The notes: generated from the letters alone by a model not told the origin. 64,000 nucleotides of DNA from Clostridiales bacterium 38-18 (GCA_001897605.1 MKTL01000006.1:425132-489131); one strand, 5' to 3'. Positions 19,327 through 29,942 are shown, counted from the stretch's first letter. Made by a program: numbers and translations.

Positions 19327-22300
19327 TTATGCAAATGAGAATAGTGATAATTGATTGTCCTCAGGCATATCTTCAAAACAACCATGTTGTTTTAAAGTCT
19401 CAATTACCGTCTTCGATACTTTCGTCAATCTTTGGAAGTCCTCGATCGACATAAACTCATCTTGCTCTTCCCTAGTTTTTACGATACTAAGAGCCGCAGA
19501 TTCACCAACTCCTTGAAGTGCTAAGAAAGGCGGTAAAATCTTACCATCTTCAATCTTAAACTGTAATGCATCAGACTTCATAAGGTCGACCTTCAAGAAA
19601 TTAAAGCCCCGACTATACATTTCATCTGCAATTTCTAAAATACCCTGTAAATCCTGTTCCTTTTTCGTCGGCTTTTCTAATGCATCCAATTCTTTCATTT
19701 TAGCACGAATTACCTCAACACCTTTACAAATCAAATCAGCATCAAAGTCGTCTACCTTTGTAGAAAAATAGGTTGCATAGAATGCGAGCGGATAATGCAC
19801 CTTAAAATATGCAATCCTAACAGACATCATGACATATGCAACCGCATGAGCCTTAGGAAACATATACTGAATGGTTTGACAAGAATTGATGTACCAATCA
19901 GGAACATCATTTTCTTTCATGACCTTGATCTCATCTTCCTTTAGTCCCTTACCCTTTCTTACGTTTTCCATAATCTTAAATGAGGTAAGCGGCTCAAGTT
20001 TCATTTGAATCAAGTAGTTCATAATATCATCACGTGTTGCAATAACTTCCTTAATGGTAACTGTATTATTTCTAACCAAATCCTGAGCATTATTTACCCA
20101 AACATCAGTACCATGAGAAAGCCCTGAAATACGAACTAGATCAGAAAAAGTTTCAGGATTAGTATCTCTTAGCATCTGTCTAACGAACTTTGTACCAAAC
20201 TCTGGAATACCCAAGCTGCCAATATCGAGTGAATAGGATAAATCCTTAATCTTCAAAGTTTCAGCAGAAGTAAAAATTCTCATCGTGTCCGGATCACCAA
20301 GTGGAATATCAAAAACATTAACTCCTGTTAATTGCTCAAGATATTTGATGATCGTCGGAACGTCGTGTCCGAGGATATCTAGCTTTAAGAGACGCCCACT
20401 GATAGAATGATAGTCAAAATGGGTCGTTATAACATCTGATGTCGTATCATTTGCAGGATATTGAATCGGACAAAATTCATGAATATCGCGATCGGCTGGT
20501 ACTACCATAATACCACCAGGATGCTGTCCAGAAGTTCTTTTAACACCTGTCAAGCCCTGTGCGAGTCGTTCTATTTCATATCGATGCATATCTATTTCTC
20601 GTTCTTCAAAGTACTTTTTAACATAACCATAAGCAGTTTTATCTGCTATAGTGCCAATCGTACCCGCTTTAAAGGTCTTTCCCTTCCCGAACAGAACTTC
20701 ACAATATTTATGTGCATTAGCTTGATAAATACCTGCAAAGTTTAAGTCAATATCAGGTTCTTTATCACCATCGAAGCCTAGGAAGGTTTCGAAAGGTATA
20801 TCAAAGCCATCTTTGAAGTATTTTTCACCGCAGACTGGGCAATCTTTATCAGGCATGTCAACACCCGCACCATAGACGCCATCTGTGAAAAACTCTGAGT
20901 TTTTACAATTCTTACAAATATAATGAGGGGGTAATGGATTAACCTCAGTAATATCACTCATAGTAGCAGCAAATGAAGAACCAACTGAACCTCTTGAACC
21001 AACAAGGAAACCATCTTCAAGAGATTTTGTAACCAACTTTTGAGCGATGATATACATGACCGCATAGCCGTTTCCTATAATTGAGTTAAGCTCCCTCAAT
21101 ATTCTTTTTTCGACGATTTCTGGTAAAGGATTGCCATAAATTCGCTCAGCCTTAGCCATACACATGGTTCTAAACTCTTCATCAGCACCCTCTATAGACG
21201 GAGGAAACGTACCTTTTGGCACAGGTCTAACCCATTCACACATATCTGCGATTTTTAGGGGATTATCAATAACAACCTCTTCAGCGCGATCTCCTAAATA
21301 GGCGAACTCCTCTAGCATCTCATCTGTCGTTCTAAAATAAAGTGGCGCTTGGTTATCAGCATCACTGAACCCGTTGCCAGCCATAAGGATCCTTCTGAAC
21401 ACTTCATCCTCAGGGTTTAAAAAGTGAACATCACAGGTAGCAACAACCGGTTTACCTAAAGCATCCCCCATTTTTAATACCCTTCGATTGAGGTTTCTTA
21501 GCTCCTCTACTGACTTAATCTTACCATTTTCTAGCATAAAGGCATTATTATCAATCGGTTGAATTTCTAAATAGTCATAAAAGGTTGCAATTTCGTGAAC
21601 CTTTTCTTCAGGCAGATTATTCAGCATGGCTTTAAAAACTTCACCTGCTTCACAGGCACTTCCAATCAAAAGCCCCTCTCTTTTGCTTCGTAAAAGTGAC
21701 TTTGGCACTCTAGGCTTACGATAAAAGGTATTAAGGTTTGAATGGGATACGATTTCATAAAGATTTCGTAAGCCAGCTTGCGTTTGCGCCATGATAATAA
21801 CATGGTTCATCTCAAGCTGACTATAATCATAATTTAGCATAGCATACTTATTCAGCTCTATTAAGGTATGAACCTCAAGATCACTTAGCATATTGATAAA
21901 GTGAATGAAAACGCGAGCAGTTGCCTCAGCATCAGCAACAGCACGATGATGATCATTTAAAGCAATCTTCAGATGCTTAGTAATAGCCTTTAAATTATGC
22001 TTTTTTATACTGGTTAGCAACAATCTACTTAAAGTTAATGTATCTAATATTAAAGATGTAAATGGAATACCATAGAGTTTGCAATAGTGTCGAATAAAAG
22101 AGCAATCAAATGTCGCATTATGAGCAACCACTGGCACACCATCTACAAATGCCATAAATTTTGGCAATACCTCTTCTAATGTTGGCATCTCTGAAACCAT
22201 TGCCTCAGATATACCCGTCAACTCAACTATATTAGGTGGAATTGGTCGATTTGGATTAATCAGTTGACTGAACTGTTCAGTTACGACGCCTTCAACAACC

Positions 22301-23703
22301 TTAACCGCGCCAATTTCAATAATGGTATCTCCATGATACGAGAAGCCCGTCGTCTCAATATCAAATACAACGTAAGTTTCATTTAATCTATAGTCAGTAG
22401 CATGATCAATCATATTCGCTTCATCATTGATTAAATAACCTTCAACACCATAAAGCACCTTAATTTTATCTCCAGCAACCTGAGCAGCATCAGGGAAGGC
22501 CTGTAAAACGCCATGATCAGTTATTGCAATTGCAGGATGTCCCCAATCAATCGCAGCTTGGATTAGTTTCTTAACTGGCGTCATTCCGTCCATTTCACTC
22601 ATATTGGTATGAAGATGCAGTTCAGCTCGTTTTCTTTTTGCTGTATCCGTTCTAGGAACAATTTCCTTTCCTTTGTTGATTGAGGAAAATAACAGTACAG
22701 ATTCTTTGTCAAATTGATCAAAACGATTGACGCCCTCAACAATATACCAATTGCCTTTTTTAAGATCAGGCAATAATGCTTCATATTCACTAGGCTTTAA
22801 AAACTGCTTACAAGCAACGGCATTTGACATGTCAGAAAGAAAGAGTTTAAGCAATACTTTACCACCACGTAGCTCTCTGGACTCAAAATTTACCAGTTCA
22901 CCCTCTATGGCATAGGTTTCTTCCTCTTGTGTAATATCAATTATCTTAGTAATTGAACGCTTTATTTTGTTTCTATAGATGACCTCAGGCGCATTTGATT
23001 TAACTGCCTTTTCTGGATCTCTTTTGAATGTTGAGGGTTTGTTGGATGGCGTTACTTGAGCGGATTGAGAAGCACTTTTTTTAATTTCTTCATCACTAAA
23101 GCCACCCGTTGTAGAAGCGACAATAGATGCAGCCGCTTCCTCCTGCTGTCGATCAAACTCAACCAAACCTTCTAGCTCATTTTTTAAGGACTCAGTGGTG
23201 ATCTCATATGTTTTTTTCAAATTTTGTTCGCAAATCATACGAATCATTTCATCAGTTTTATAATTGTGAAATGTGTTTTCTAAGCCTTTATCTTCAAAAA
23301 TTATGTGTATTCGATTATGATCAAAATTTATCTTCGATCTTCTCAATATACTTGCAACTGCAGGATTTTTTCTTTTTACTACAAGTAAAATATTATCCCA
23401 GTTATCTCCAGCTTCATTACCAACATTTGCGACTGTTGGTATTGGACTCGATTTATCAGTTAAAGAATTTTGAGTCTCCGGATGCGTTTGATCTCCGCAT
23501 TCAATACAAAAATTCTCAACAAAGCCTAAATGTGACTTGAGCTTTTTTTCAAGCCTTAAAATATGATCTGATTGAATCTCTGGATGATAAGCCATCTTAA
23601 TATTGAGTAACGATTCATTTTTAAGATATTCAATTTTTTTAATTTCTACGTCGTTAATTCCCAATGCTTCGAGAATTAACTGATTAAAGGGCATTTTTTC
23701 CAT
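19327..23703 (-). CDS. polC: DNA polymerase III alpha subunit, PolC type
   Basis: Main replicative polymerase of low-GC Gram-positives. At 1458 aa it has the PolC order: N-terminal domains, OB fold (about 245-345), PHP domain split by a DEDD proofreading exonuclease (VFDIETTG near 441, about 440-610), a zinc-binding pair CKNC/CPVC near 926-958, catalytic EPDIDLNFAG near 980, and fingers with KRTSGQHPGGIMVVP. It ends in QLSLFSFA, a match to the sliding-clamp-binding peptide. Fourteen bases follow ispG; a terminator follows the gene. Proline tRNA ligase, found near here in Bacillus, is absent. Confidence 0.97.
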   Translation of the reverse strand: MEKMPFNQLILEALGINDVEIKKIEYLKNESLLNIKMAYHPEIQSDHILRLEKKLKSHLGFVENFCIECGDQTHPETQNSLTDKSSPIPTVANVGNEAGDNWDNILLVVKRKNPAVASILRRSKINFDHNRIHIIFEDKGLENTFHNYKTDEMIRMICEQNLKKTYEITTESLKNELEGLVEFDRQQEEAAASIVASTTGGFSDEEIKKSASQSAQVTPSNKPSTFKRDPEKAVKSNAPEVIYRNKIKRSITKIIDITQEEETYAIEGELVNFESRELRGGKVLLKLFLSDMSNAVACKQFLKPSEYEALLPDLKKGNWYIVEGVNRFDQFDKESVLLFSSINKGKEIVPRTDTAKRKRAELHLHTNMSEMDGMTPVKKLIQAAIDWGHPAIAITDHGVLQAFPDAAQVAGDKIKVLYGVEGYLINDEANMIDHATDYRLNETYVVFDIETTGFSYHGDTIIEIGAVKVVEGVVTEQFSQLINPNRPIPPNIVELTGISEAMVSEMPTLEEVLPKFMAFVDGVPVVAHNATFDCSFIRHYCKLYGIPFTSLILDTLTLSRLLLTSIKKHNLKAITKHLKIALNDHHRAVADAEATARVFIHFINMLSDLEVHTLIELNKYAMLNYDYSQLEMNHVIIMAQTQAGLRNLYEIVSHSNLNTFYRKPRVPKSLLRSKREGLLIGSACEAGEVFKAMLNNLPEEKVHEIATFYDYLEIQPIDNNAFMLENGKIKSVEELRNLNRRVLKMGDALGKPVVATCDVHFLNPEDEVFRRILMAGNGFSDADNQAPLYFRTTDEMLEEFAYLGDRAEEVVIDNPLKIADMCEWVRPVPKGTFPPSIEGADEEFRTMCMAKAERIYGNPLPEIVEKRILRELNSIIGNGYAVMYIIAQKLVTKSLEDGFLVGSRGSVGSSFAATMSDITEVNPLPPHYICKNCKNSEFFTDGVYGAGVDMPDKDCPVCGEKYFKDGFDIPFETFLGFDGDKEPDIDLNFAGIYQANAHKYCEVLFGKGKTFKAGTIGTIADKTAYGYVKKYFEEREIDMHRYEIERLAQGLTGVKRTSGQHPGGIMVVPADRDIHEFCPIQYPANDTTSDVITTHFDYHSISGRLLKLDILGHDVPTIIKYLEQLTGVNVFDIPLGDPDTMRIFTSAETLKIKDLSYSLDIGSLGIPEFGTKFVRQMLRDTNPETFSDLVRISGLSHGTDVWVNNAQDLVRNNTVTIKEVIATRDDIMNYLIQMKLEPLTSFKIMENVRKGKGLKEDEIKVMKENDVPDWYINSCQTIQYMFPKAHAVAYVMMSVRIAYFKVHYPLAFYATYFSTKVDDFDADLICKGVEVIRAKMKELDALEKPTKKEQDLQGILEIADEMYSRGFNFLKVDLMKSDALQFKIEDGKILPPFLALQGVGESAALSIVKTREEQDEFMSIEDFQRLTKVSKTVIETLKQHGCFEDMPEDNQLSLFSFA

Positions 23704-23717
23704 TTAATCACCTTTCA

Positions 23718-24758
23718 TTATAAGCTATCGATTTCCTTAAGCACTGCCTCAATGACTTCGTCTTCTTTAAGTTTTTTTATAACAGTACCCTTTTTAAACA
23801 ACAAAAATTCATTTTTACCACCTGCGATTCCAAGGTCAGCTTCCTTCGCCTCTCCTGGCCCGTTGACTGCACACCCCATAACAGCTAGTGTAATTGGCTT
23901 ATCAATGCCACTTACTCGTGCCTCAAGCTGCTTTGCAATATTAACGAGGTCAACTTCGGTTCTACCACATGTTGGACAGGAGATGAGTTTGACTCCAAAA
24001 TTGCGTAAATCCATGACCTCCAAAATTTTTTTTGCAGCCTTAACCTCTTCAACTGGATCATCTGTTAAAGAAACACGAATGGTACTGCCTATGCCATCAA
24101 ACAGTAAAATACCTATACCAATTGCAGATTTAATCGTTCCAGTATAATTAGTTCCAGCTTCAGTAATTCCTAAATGTAACGGGTAATCGACTTTTTGACT
24201 GAGAAGCCTATAAGAATCAACAGTTAACTTTATATCAGATGCTTTAAGAGATATAATGATATCATTGAAATTTAAGCTATCAAGGATTTCAACATGACCT
24301 AGCGCACTTTCTACAAGTGCTTCAGCCGTTACACCACCATATTTCTGATAAATTGCCTTATCTAAAGAGCCACCATTTACTCCTATTCTAATTGGAACAC
24401 CTTTATATTTTGCCAGCTCAACGACCTCTTTTACTCTGTCAATGCTACCAATATTTCCAGGATTAAGACGAATTTTATCTACACCGTTTTCCATAGACTT
24501 TAGAGCAAGACGATAGTCAAAATGTATATCGGCAACTAACGGGATATCAATCTGAGCTTTAATTTGTTTAATTGCTTCTGCAGCACTCATATTGGGTACA
24601 GCAACCCTAACGATCTCACAGCCTGCCTCTTGGAGTCTGTGAATCTGTGAAACTGTCTCTTTTACGTTTTCAGTTTTCGTATTACACATAGATTGAATGG
24701 CAATTGGAAAACCACCACCAATAAATCGGTTTCCTATTTTAACAACTTTCTCTCTCAT
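23718..24758 (-). CDS. ispG: 4-hydroxy-3-methylbut-2-enyl diphosphate synthase
   Basis: Iron-sulfur enzyme of the MEP isoprenoid pathway that opens the cyclic diphosphate to HMBPP. Three cluster cysteines are in place: C261 and C264 (SCPTCGRTE) and C296 (MGCAVNGPGE), with Glu303 as likely fourth ligand. A TIM barrel fills residues 1-240. At 346 aa it is the short bacterial form. Follows dxr and rseP, another MEP step close by. Confidence 0.96.
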   Translation of the reverse strand: MREKVVKIGNRFIGGGFPIAIQSMCNTKTENVKETVSQIHRLQEAGCEIVRVAVPNMSAAEAIKQIKAQIDIPLVADIHFDYRLALKSMENGVDKIRLNPGNIGSIDRVKEVVELAKYKGVPIRIGVNGGSLDKAIYQKYGGVTAEALVESALGHVEILDSLNFNDIIISLKASDIKLTVDSYRLLSQKVDYPLHLGITEAGTNYTGTIKSAIGIGILLFDGIGSTIRVSLTDDPVEEVKAAKKILEVMDLRNFGVKLISCPTCGRTEVDLVNIAKQLEARVSGIDKPITLAVMGCAVNGPGEAKEADLGIAGGKNEFLLFKKGTVIKKLKEDEVIEAVLKEIDSL

Positions 24759-24764
24759 ATCATC

Positions 24765-25757
24765 CTACAATCTTTGAATATCCTTAAATACTAAGAACAC
24801 CATAAGCGCCATTAATATCGCAAATCCAACTAAATGGACATAACCTTCTTTTTCTCTGTTTATTGGTTTTCCTTTTATCATTTCGATTAAAACGAATATA
24901 ATTCTACCACCATCTAAAGCTGGAAACGGCAATAAGTTAACGATTCCTAAATTGATTGAAATATAGGCAGCTAAGAAAAGAAGGTTCATAATGCCAGTTT
25001 TCGATGCCTCACCTATAATACTGACCAATCCAACAGGACCTACAACCTCACCTTCAACCTTACCGCTTCCTATTTGGCTAAAGAATCTAAATATGTCGGT
25101 GAAGAATGTTCCAAATTGTTTTCCTGCATTGATAAAGGCAAGGTCAATTTGCTTGACAAATTTTGTTTGAATCCCAACTTGATAACCACCACCTTCACGG
25201 GCCTGTGGCACAATATCAAAAGTCATTTCTTGACCATCTCTCAAAACCACAATAGTCAAAGTTTGCCCTTCACTGCCATTGATACTCTCAATGACTTGAT
25301 CCCAATTCTTAATTTCAACGTTATTAATTGAGACAAATTTATCATCCGCCTGTAGACCAGACATTTCTGCTGGGTAGCCTTCAATTATTGCACCAATTGA
25401 GTTTGAGGGTGCTCCCATACCAAACATGATAATAACCAGCAATACATAGGCAAGGATAAAATTCATAATTGCCCCAGCTGCTAGTATAATTAATCTTGGT
25501 AAACGTTTTTTACTTGAAAAGCTTCGCGGATCCTCTGAGGCTTCATCCTCGCCTTCCATTTTAACATAACCACCAATTGGAAAGAGTCTAAGTGAATATA
25601 AAGTCTCTTTACCTTGTTTTTTTAATATGCTAGGACCCATTCCCAGGGCAAACTCTAGAACCTTTACACCACTTAATTTCGCAGTCGTAAAATGTCCAAG
25701 TTCGTGTGCAAAAACAATCATTCCAAATACAAAAATAAAGCTAATTGCTGTCAACAT
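24765..25757 (-). CDS. rseP: Site-2 intramembrane zinc protease RseP/RasP
   Basis: Membrane protease that cuts anti-sigma factors and other substrates within the bilayer. The zinc motif H18-E19-L-G-H22 is in the first membrane segment, and the third-ligand motif LLPFPALDGGR lies near residue 278. A PDZ domain sits between (about 115-190, GYPAEMSGLQADDKFVSIN). Four membrane segments are visible in 330 aa. The gene lies between dxr and ispG, a common Firmicutes order. The partner anti-sigma factor is not in the window. Confidence 0.94.
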   Translation of the reverse strand: MLTAISFIFVFGMIVFAHELGHFTTAKLSGVKVLEFALGMGPSILKKQGKETLYSLRLFPIGGYVKMEGEDEASEDPRSFSSKKRLPRLIILAAGAIMNFILAYVLLVIIMFGMGAPSNSIGAIIEGYPAEMSGLQADDKFVSINNVEIKNWDQVIESINGSEGQTLTIVVLRDGQEMTFDIVPQAREGGGYQVGIQTKFVKQIDLAFINAGKQFGTFFTDIFRFFSQIGSGKVEGEVVGPVGLVSIIGEASKTGIMNLLFLAAYISINLGIVNLLPFPALDGGRIIFVLIEMIKGKPINREKEGYVHLVGFAILMALMVFLVFKDIQRL

Positions 25758-25795
25758 AAGCTACTTCCTTTCTATCTGTCTCACTTTATAGCAAA

Positions 25796-26962
25796 TTATT
25801 TATATAAGGCTTTAACAATTTTCCTCGCTTCTTGATCTGCCATAAAAATATCATCCAAAGTTGGTGATATTATGTTATTAAATTCACCCATCGTACGATT
25901 GATAAATTCAGATATATCATAGAATCCAATTTTATCATCAAGATAGGCTTGTACCAACACCTCATTTGCTGCATTCATTACTGTAGGCATAATACCGCCT
26001 GATTTTAACGAATTGATTGCAATTTCCAAACACGGAAAGCGATCGAAATCTGGCTGGTCAAAGGTCAATTCCGATAGACTAGCAAAATCAAGTGGTGCAA
26101 CAGAGTTAGGGTACCTCTCTGGGTAGTCCAAAGCATAAATAATAGGTACTCTCATGTCTGGCACACCTAATTGAGCCATAATGGCATGATCCTTAAATTG
26201 TACCATTGAATGTATGATACTTTGAGGGTGCACAACAACCTGAATCTGCTCGATGGACACATCAAAAAGCCACTTCGCCTCGATAAATTCTAGTCCCTTA
26301 TTCATCAACGTAGCGGAATCTATGGTAATTTTCCTTCCCATCGACCAGTTTGGATGTTTAAGTGCCTCCACCGCTTTTTTATGTCTGATTTGATCTTTAG
26401 TAAAGCTTCTAAATGCACCACCTGAAGCCGTCAATAATATTTTATCAATTGCTCGATGCGATTCTCCGTTCAAACATTGGAATATTGCACTGTGTTCAGA
26501 GTCAACAGGTAATATAATACTTCCGTATGCCTTTGCAAGTGGCATTATAATCTCACCAGCAGTGACTAATGTCTCTTTGTTGGCGAGTGCAATAGTTTTA
26601 CCCTTCTTAATAGCAGCTACTGTCGGCTCTAGTCCAATATTACCTACCACTGAGGTAATCAAAATGTCTACAGCATCAGAGGTTGCAATACTTATTAGTC
26701 CAGCCATTCCAGACATAACTTTTATTGAGGTATCGCTAAGCGCGCTTTTAAGTGCAAGGTACTGTGCCGCATCATAAACAACGACTATTTCAGGATTAAA
26801 TCGTCTTGCCTGCTCAATTAATGGTTCTATGCGGTTATTACAGCTAAGCGCATAAATTTCATATCGATCACTCTCTGAAATAATATCCAGCGCTTGAGTT
26901 CCAATTGAACCTGTAGACCCTAATATGGTGACTTTCTTTTTAATATCTGAGTTTGAATTCAT
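25796..26962 (-). CDS. dxr: 1-deoxy-D-xylulose 5-phosphate reductoisomerase
   Basis: NADPH-dependent enzyme giving MEP, the first committed step of the isoprenoid pathway. The N-terminal nucleotide-binding motif GSTGSIGTQALDII starts at about residue 16, and the metal/substrate segment PVDSEHSAIFQCL is near 150. I start at 26962 (GGAG five bases upstream, 388 aa); a frame from 27001 lacks a site. The cluster uppS-cdsA-dxr-rseP-ispG links isoprenoid supply with the undecaprenyl carrier and phospholipids. Confidence 0.95.
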   Translation of the reverse strand: MNSNSDIKKKVTILGSTGSIGTQALDIISESDRYEIYALSCNNRIEPLIEQARRFNPEIVVVYDAAQYLALKSALSDTSIKVMSGMAGLISIATSDAVDILITSVVGNIGLEPTVAAIKKGKTIALANKETLVTAGEIIMPLAKAYGSIILPVDSEHSAIFQCLNGESHRAIDKILLTASGGAFRSFTKDQIRHKKAVEALKHPNWSMGRKITIDSATLMNKGLEFIEAKWLFDVSIEQIQVVVHPQSIIHSMVQFKDHAIMAQLGVPDMRVPIIYALDYPERYPNSVAPLDFASLSELTFDQPDFDRFPCLEIAINSLKSGGIMPTVMNAANEVLVQAYLDDKIGFYDISEFINRTMGEFNNIISPTLDDIFMADQEARKIVKALYK

Positions 26963-27007
26963 GTTTTCTCCATATAAAAACGAGCATATTTCTATGCTCA
27001 TAATTTT

Positions 27008-27796
27008 CTATATTTGATTGATATAATTAAATAATACCATAAAATAATACACAAGTGGTAATACGATAATCAAACTGTCAAAACGATCTAGAACACCACC
27101 ATGTCCTGGCATTATTTTACCGAAATCCTTGATGTCAAATATCCTTTTCATTTTAGATGCAATTAGGTCTCCTATTTGTGAAAGGATACTTCCTATGAGT
27201 CCTAAGAAAATCGCATAAAATTGGAACTCAGGCATAAAGGTATTAGCATAAAAATAACTCAAAACTAGACATGCAATAACACCACCTAATGAGCCTTCAA
27301 CTGTTTTGTTAGGGCTAACAGATGGAATCAGCTTTGTTTTACCAAGTAGTTTTCCAGTTAGATAGGCAAAGGTATCCGTTGAGAATGCAATTATAAATGG
27401 AAACCAAATAAAAAACACCTTATTAAAATCTGAAATTAATATCAAATGTGACAACATATAAGGAACATATAGGAATCCTAATATGGTTGTCATTGCATCA
27501 CCAATTGCCATTTTGCCAAAAACAACAAAAGAAAGAGATACAAATATCAATAATGCTATGATAACTCCAAGAGCATTTAATGAACTCGTAAAATAAAGAT
27601 TAACATAGAGCGCAATCGTCGCTAAATAACCAATGGTTCTTGATGGCATATAATCTCTTGAAAATGCTTTATAAAATTCGTGCAAACCCACAAGGCTAAT
27701 GATGAGTACTGCAGCATACAAAAGCTTACCACCTAAAATTAAGACAGCTATCAATATCGGTAATGCTACTAATGCAGATAATGTTCTAACTAACAT
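27008..27796 (-). CDS. cdsA: Phosphatidate cytidylyltransferase
   Basis: Membrane enzyme that converts phosphatidate and CTP to CDP-diacylglycerol, the precursor used by PgsA. The C-terminal family signature is intact: SKMKRIFDIKDFG followed by PGHGGVLDRFDS (about 217-242). Seven or eight hydrophobic segments are visible in 262 aa. Nine bases after uppS. Confidence 0.95.
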   Translation of the reverse strand: MLVRTLSALVALPILIAVLILGGKLLYAAVLIISLVGLHEFYKAFSRDYMPSRTIGYLATIALYVNLYFTSSLNALGVIIALLIFVSLSFVVFGKMAIGDAMTTILGFLYVPYMLSHLILISDFNKVFFIWFPFIIAFSTDTFAYLTGKLLGKTKLIPSVSPNKTVEGSLGGVIACLVLSYFYANTFMPEFQFYAIFLGLIGSILSQIGDLIASKMKRIFDIKDFGKIMPGHGGVLDRFDSLIIVLPLVYYFMVLFNYINQI

Positions 27797-27805
27797 GATT
27801 GCTCC

Positions 27806-28540
27806 TTATATCGCGCCATAACGCCGATTGCGATTTTGATATTCTATAATTGATCTTTTAAGAGCGGCCTCGTTGAAATCTGGCCAATAAATCGTTTCGA
27901 ACTTAAATTCGGTATATGCCACCTGCCAAAGTAGGAAATTACTAAGTCTAAACTCTCCACTCGTTCTAATCAGTAGGTCAGGATCAGGCATTCCAGCCGT
28001 ATACAAATATGACGATACCATTTCCTCATCAATCTCGTCAATTTCAAGCGCACCTGAAACACAATTTTCTGCAATTTTCTTTATTGCCATAACAATTTCG
28101 TCTCTTGAGCCATAATTAAGTGCAATATTAAATTGCATGGATTGATTGTCCTTTGTTAAATCAAGTGCATACTCAACCTGCTGCCTTGCATATTCGGGAA
28201 GTCTATTGATATCGCCTAGAATATTGATTTTAATTTCGTTAGAGTGAATTTCATTAATTTCAGATTGAATATATTTAACCAATATATTCATCAACCCGTT
28301 AACTTCATCAGTAGGCCTTTTCCAGTTTTCTGTTGAGAAAGCGTAAAATGTGATATATTTAATGCCAAGCTTTTTACTCTCCTTGACAATACGTTTAAGC
28401 GTCTCCGTACCAGCGTTGTGCCCCACTAATCTCGGCATCCCTCTTTTTTTTGCCCATCTCCCATTGCCATCCATGATAAATGCAATATGTTCAGGTAAAT
28501 TATTCAAATCAATTTCTTGCGGTCGCTTATTAAAAAGCAT
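27806..28540 (-). CDS. uppS: Undecaprenyl diphosphate synthase (cis-prenyltransferase)
   Basis: Makes the C55 carrier lipid for wall synthesis from farnesyl and isopentenyl diphosphates. HIAFIMDGNGRWAKKRG near residue 18-34 contains the catalytic Asp, and the C-terminal RTSGEFRLSNFLLWQ motif is present. I chose the ATG at 28540 (GAGG six bases upstream, 244 aa) over a longer frame from 28582. A terminator lies upstream, so the uppS-cdsA-dxr-rseP-ispG-polC run may have its own start, which I could not locate clearly. Confidence 0.95.
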   Translation of the reverse strand: MLFNKRPQEIDLNNLPEHIAFIMDGNGRWAKKRGMPRLVGHNAGTETLKRIVKESKKLGIKYITFYAFSTENWKRPTDEVNGLMNILVKYIQSEINEIHSNEIKINILGDINRLPEYARQQVEYALDLTKDNQSMQFNIALNYGSRDEIVMAIKKIAENCVSGALEIDEIDEEMVSSYLYTAGMPDPDLLIRTSGEFRLSNFLLWQVAYTEFKFETIYWPDFNEAALKRSIIEYQNRNRRYGAI

Positions 28541-28600
28541 TTTGCACCTCATTGGCTTACTATGATAATTGTAATTGTACACTACTTAATAATTATTTAA

Positions 28601-28618
28601 GCCCTCCATAGGGAGGGC
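28601..28618 (-). terminator. Terminator after frr
   Basis: GCCCTCC pairs perfectly with GGAGGGC around a four-base loop, 13 bases past the frr stop. The trailing TTAAATAATTATT is only moderately T-rich, so read-through into uppS is possible. Confidence 0.6.
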
Positions 28619-28630
28619 ATTAAACGCGAA

Positions 28631-29188
28631 TTAAACTTCCATAATTTCTTCAGCTTTTTTTGTTACCGTTTGATCGATTTTGGCAACGGTTTCATCGATC
28701 ATCTTTTGGACTTCTTTTTCTGCTGACGACAATTCATCCTCAGTAATTTCTTTGGATTTTTCAAGTTTTTTTAGATGATCAATTGCATCTCTACGTTCAT
28801 TTCTTAACGCAACCTTTGCATCCTCACCTAATTTTTTGATATTTTTTTGTAAATCCTTACGTCTTTCTTCAGTGAGCATTGGGATAACAAGTCGAATCAT
28901 TTTACCATCATTACTTGGATTGATTCCCAAATCTGCTATTTGAATCGCTTTTTCTATCTCTCTCAAAATTGAGGTGTCATAAGGCTGAATTTGAAGAATT
29001 CTTGGTTCAGGAACTGAGATACTTGCCAATTGCTTAATCGGTGTTTCAGAGCCATAGTAATCCACTTTAACCTTATCAAGAATTAGAGGATTCGCACGTC
29101 CAGCGCGAATATGATTTAATTCCTCTTTAAGTACGCTTAAAGTTTTTTCCATTTTTTCGCCTAACGTTTCATGAACATGATTTCTCAT
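28631..29188 (-). CDS. frr: Ribosome recycling factor
   Basis: With EF-G splits the post-termination ribosome. The 185-aa, largely helical protein contains the family core HIRAGRANPLILDKVKVDYYG (about 26-46) and PMLTEERRKDLQK. AGGAGG lies ahead of the ATG. Twenty bases after pyrH; rpsB-tsf-pyrH-frr is an ancient order. Confidence 0.96.
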   Translation of the reverse strand: MRNHVHETLGEKMEKTLSVLKEELNHIRAGRANPLILDKVKVDYYGSETPIKQLASISVPEPRILQIQPYDTSILREIEKAIQIADLGINPSNDGKMIRLVIPMLTEERRKDLQKNIKKLGEDAKVALRNERRDAIDHLKKLEKSKEITEDELSSAEKEVQKMIDETVAKIDQTVTKKAEEIMEV

Positions 29189-29208
29189 TGTTTCCTCCTA
29201 AAAATTTA

Positions 29209-29919
29209 TTATTCACCGTAAACTAATGTTCCAACATTTTCTCCGGCACATGCCTTCATAATATTTTCTGGTTCATTTAAATCAAAGACTTGAATCGGAA
29301 TATGATTGTCCATACAAAGTGTAATCGCTGAAAAGTCCATAACAGCAAGTTTTTTATTTAAAATTTCACTGTATGAAAGCGAGCTATATTTCACTGCATT
29401 TGGATTAACCATTGGATCGCTGTCGTAAACACCATCGATTCGCTTTGCTAATAAGATGAGCTCGGCATCCATCTCAGCTGCTCTAAGTGCAGCAGTTGTA
29501 TCCGTTGAGAAAAATGGACTCCCCGTACCTGCTGCAAAAATAACCACTTCACCAGAACTTAAATAATTTACAGCATTTTCTCTATTATAGTTCTCAGCAA
29601 GCTGTGTCATTGAAATGGCACTTATTACTCTAGATTTAACCTTTAAGAACTTTAATGCATCCGCCATCGCTAGGGAATTCATAACAGTGCCCATCATTCC
29701 CATATAGTCTGCAGTCGTACGTTCCATATTTTTAGAGCTACGGCCTCTCCAAAAGTTTCCTGCCCCTATAACAACGCCAACCTCAATTCCAGCATCAGCC
29801 ATTTTTTTAATATAGGTTGCAACATTTGATATGACCTGATCGTCAATTCCAAATCCCTTTTGTCCGGCGAGAACCTCACCACTAAGCTTCAGTATAACCC
29901 TCTTATACTTAAATTCCAC
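29209..29919 (-). CDS. pyrH: Uridylate kinase
   Basis: Amino-acid-kinase fold enzyme that phosphorylates UMP to UDP, hexameric. The opening RVILKLSGEVLAGQKGFGID and GGTGSPFFSTDT-like segment AAGTGSPFFSTDTTAALRA (about 127-145) match the family. The start is a GTG at 29919 with GGAGG eight bases upstream; no in-frame ATG is better. It has a promoter after the tsf terminator. 236 aa, standard. Confidence 0.96.
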   Translation of the reverse strand: MEFKYKRVILKLSGEVLAGQKGFGIDDQVISNVATYIKKMADAGIEVGVVIGAGNFWRGRSSKNMERTTADYMGMMGTVMNSLAMADALKFLKVKSRVISAISMTQLAENYNRENAVNYLSSGEVVIFAAGTGSPFFSTDTTAALRAAEMDAELILLAKRIDGVYDSDPMVNPNAVKYSSLSYSEILNKKLAVMDFSAITLCMDNHIPIQVFDLNEPENIMKACAGENVGTLVYGE

Positions 29920-29942
29920 TGAACATACCTCCGTTCCCTTCT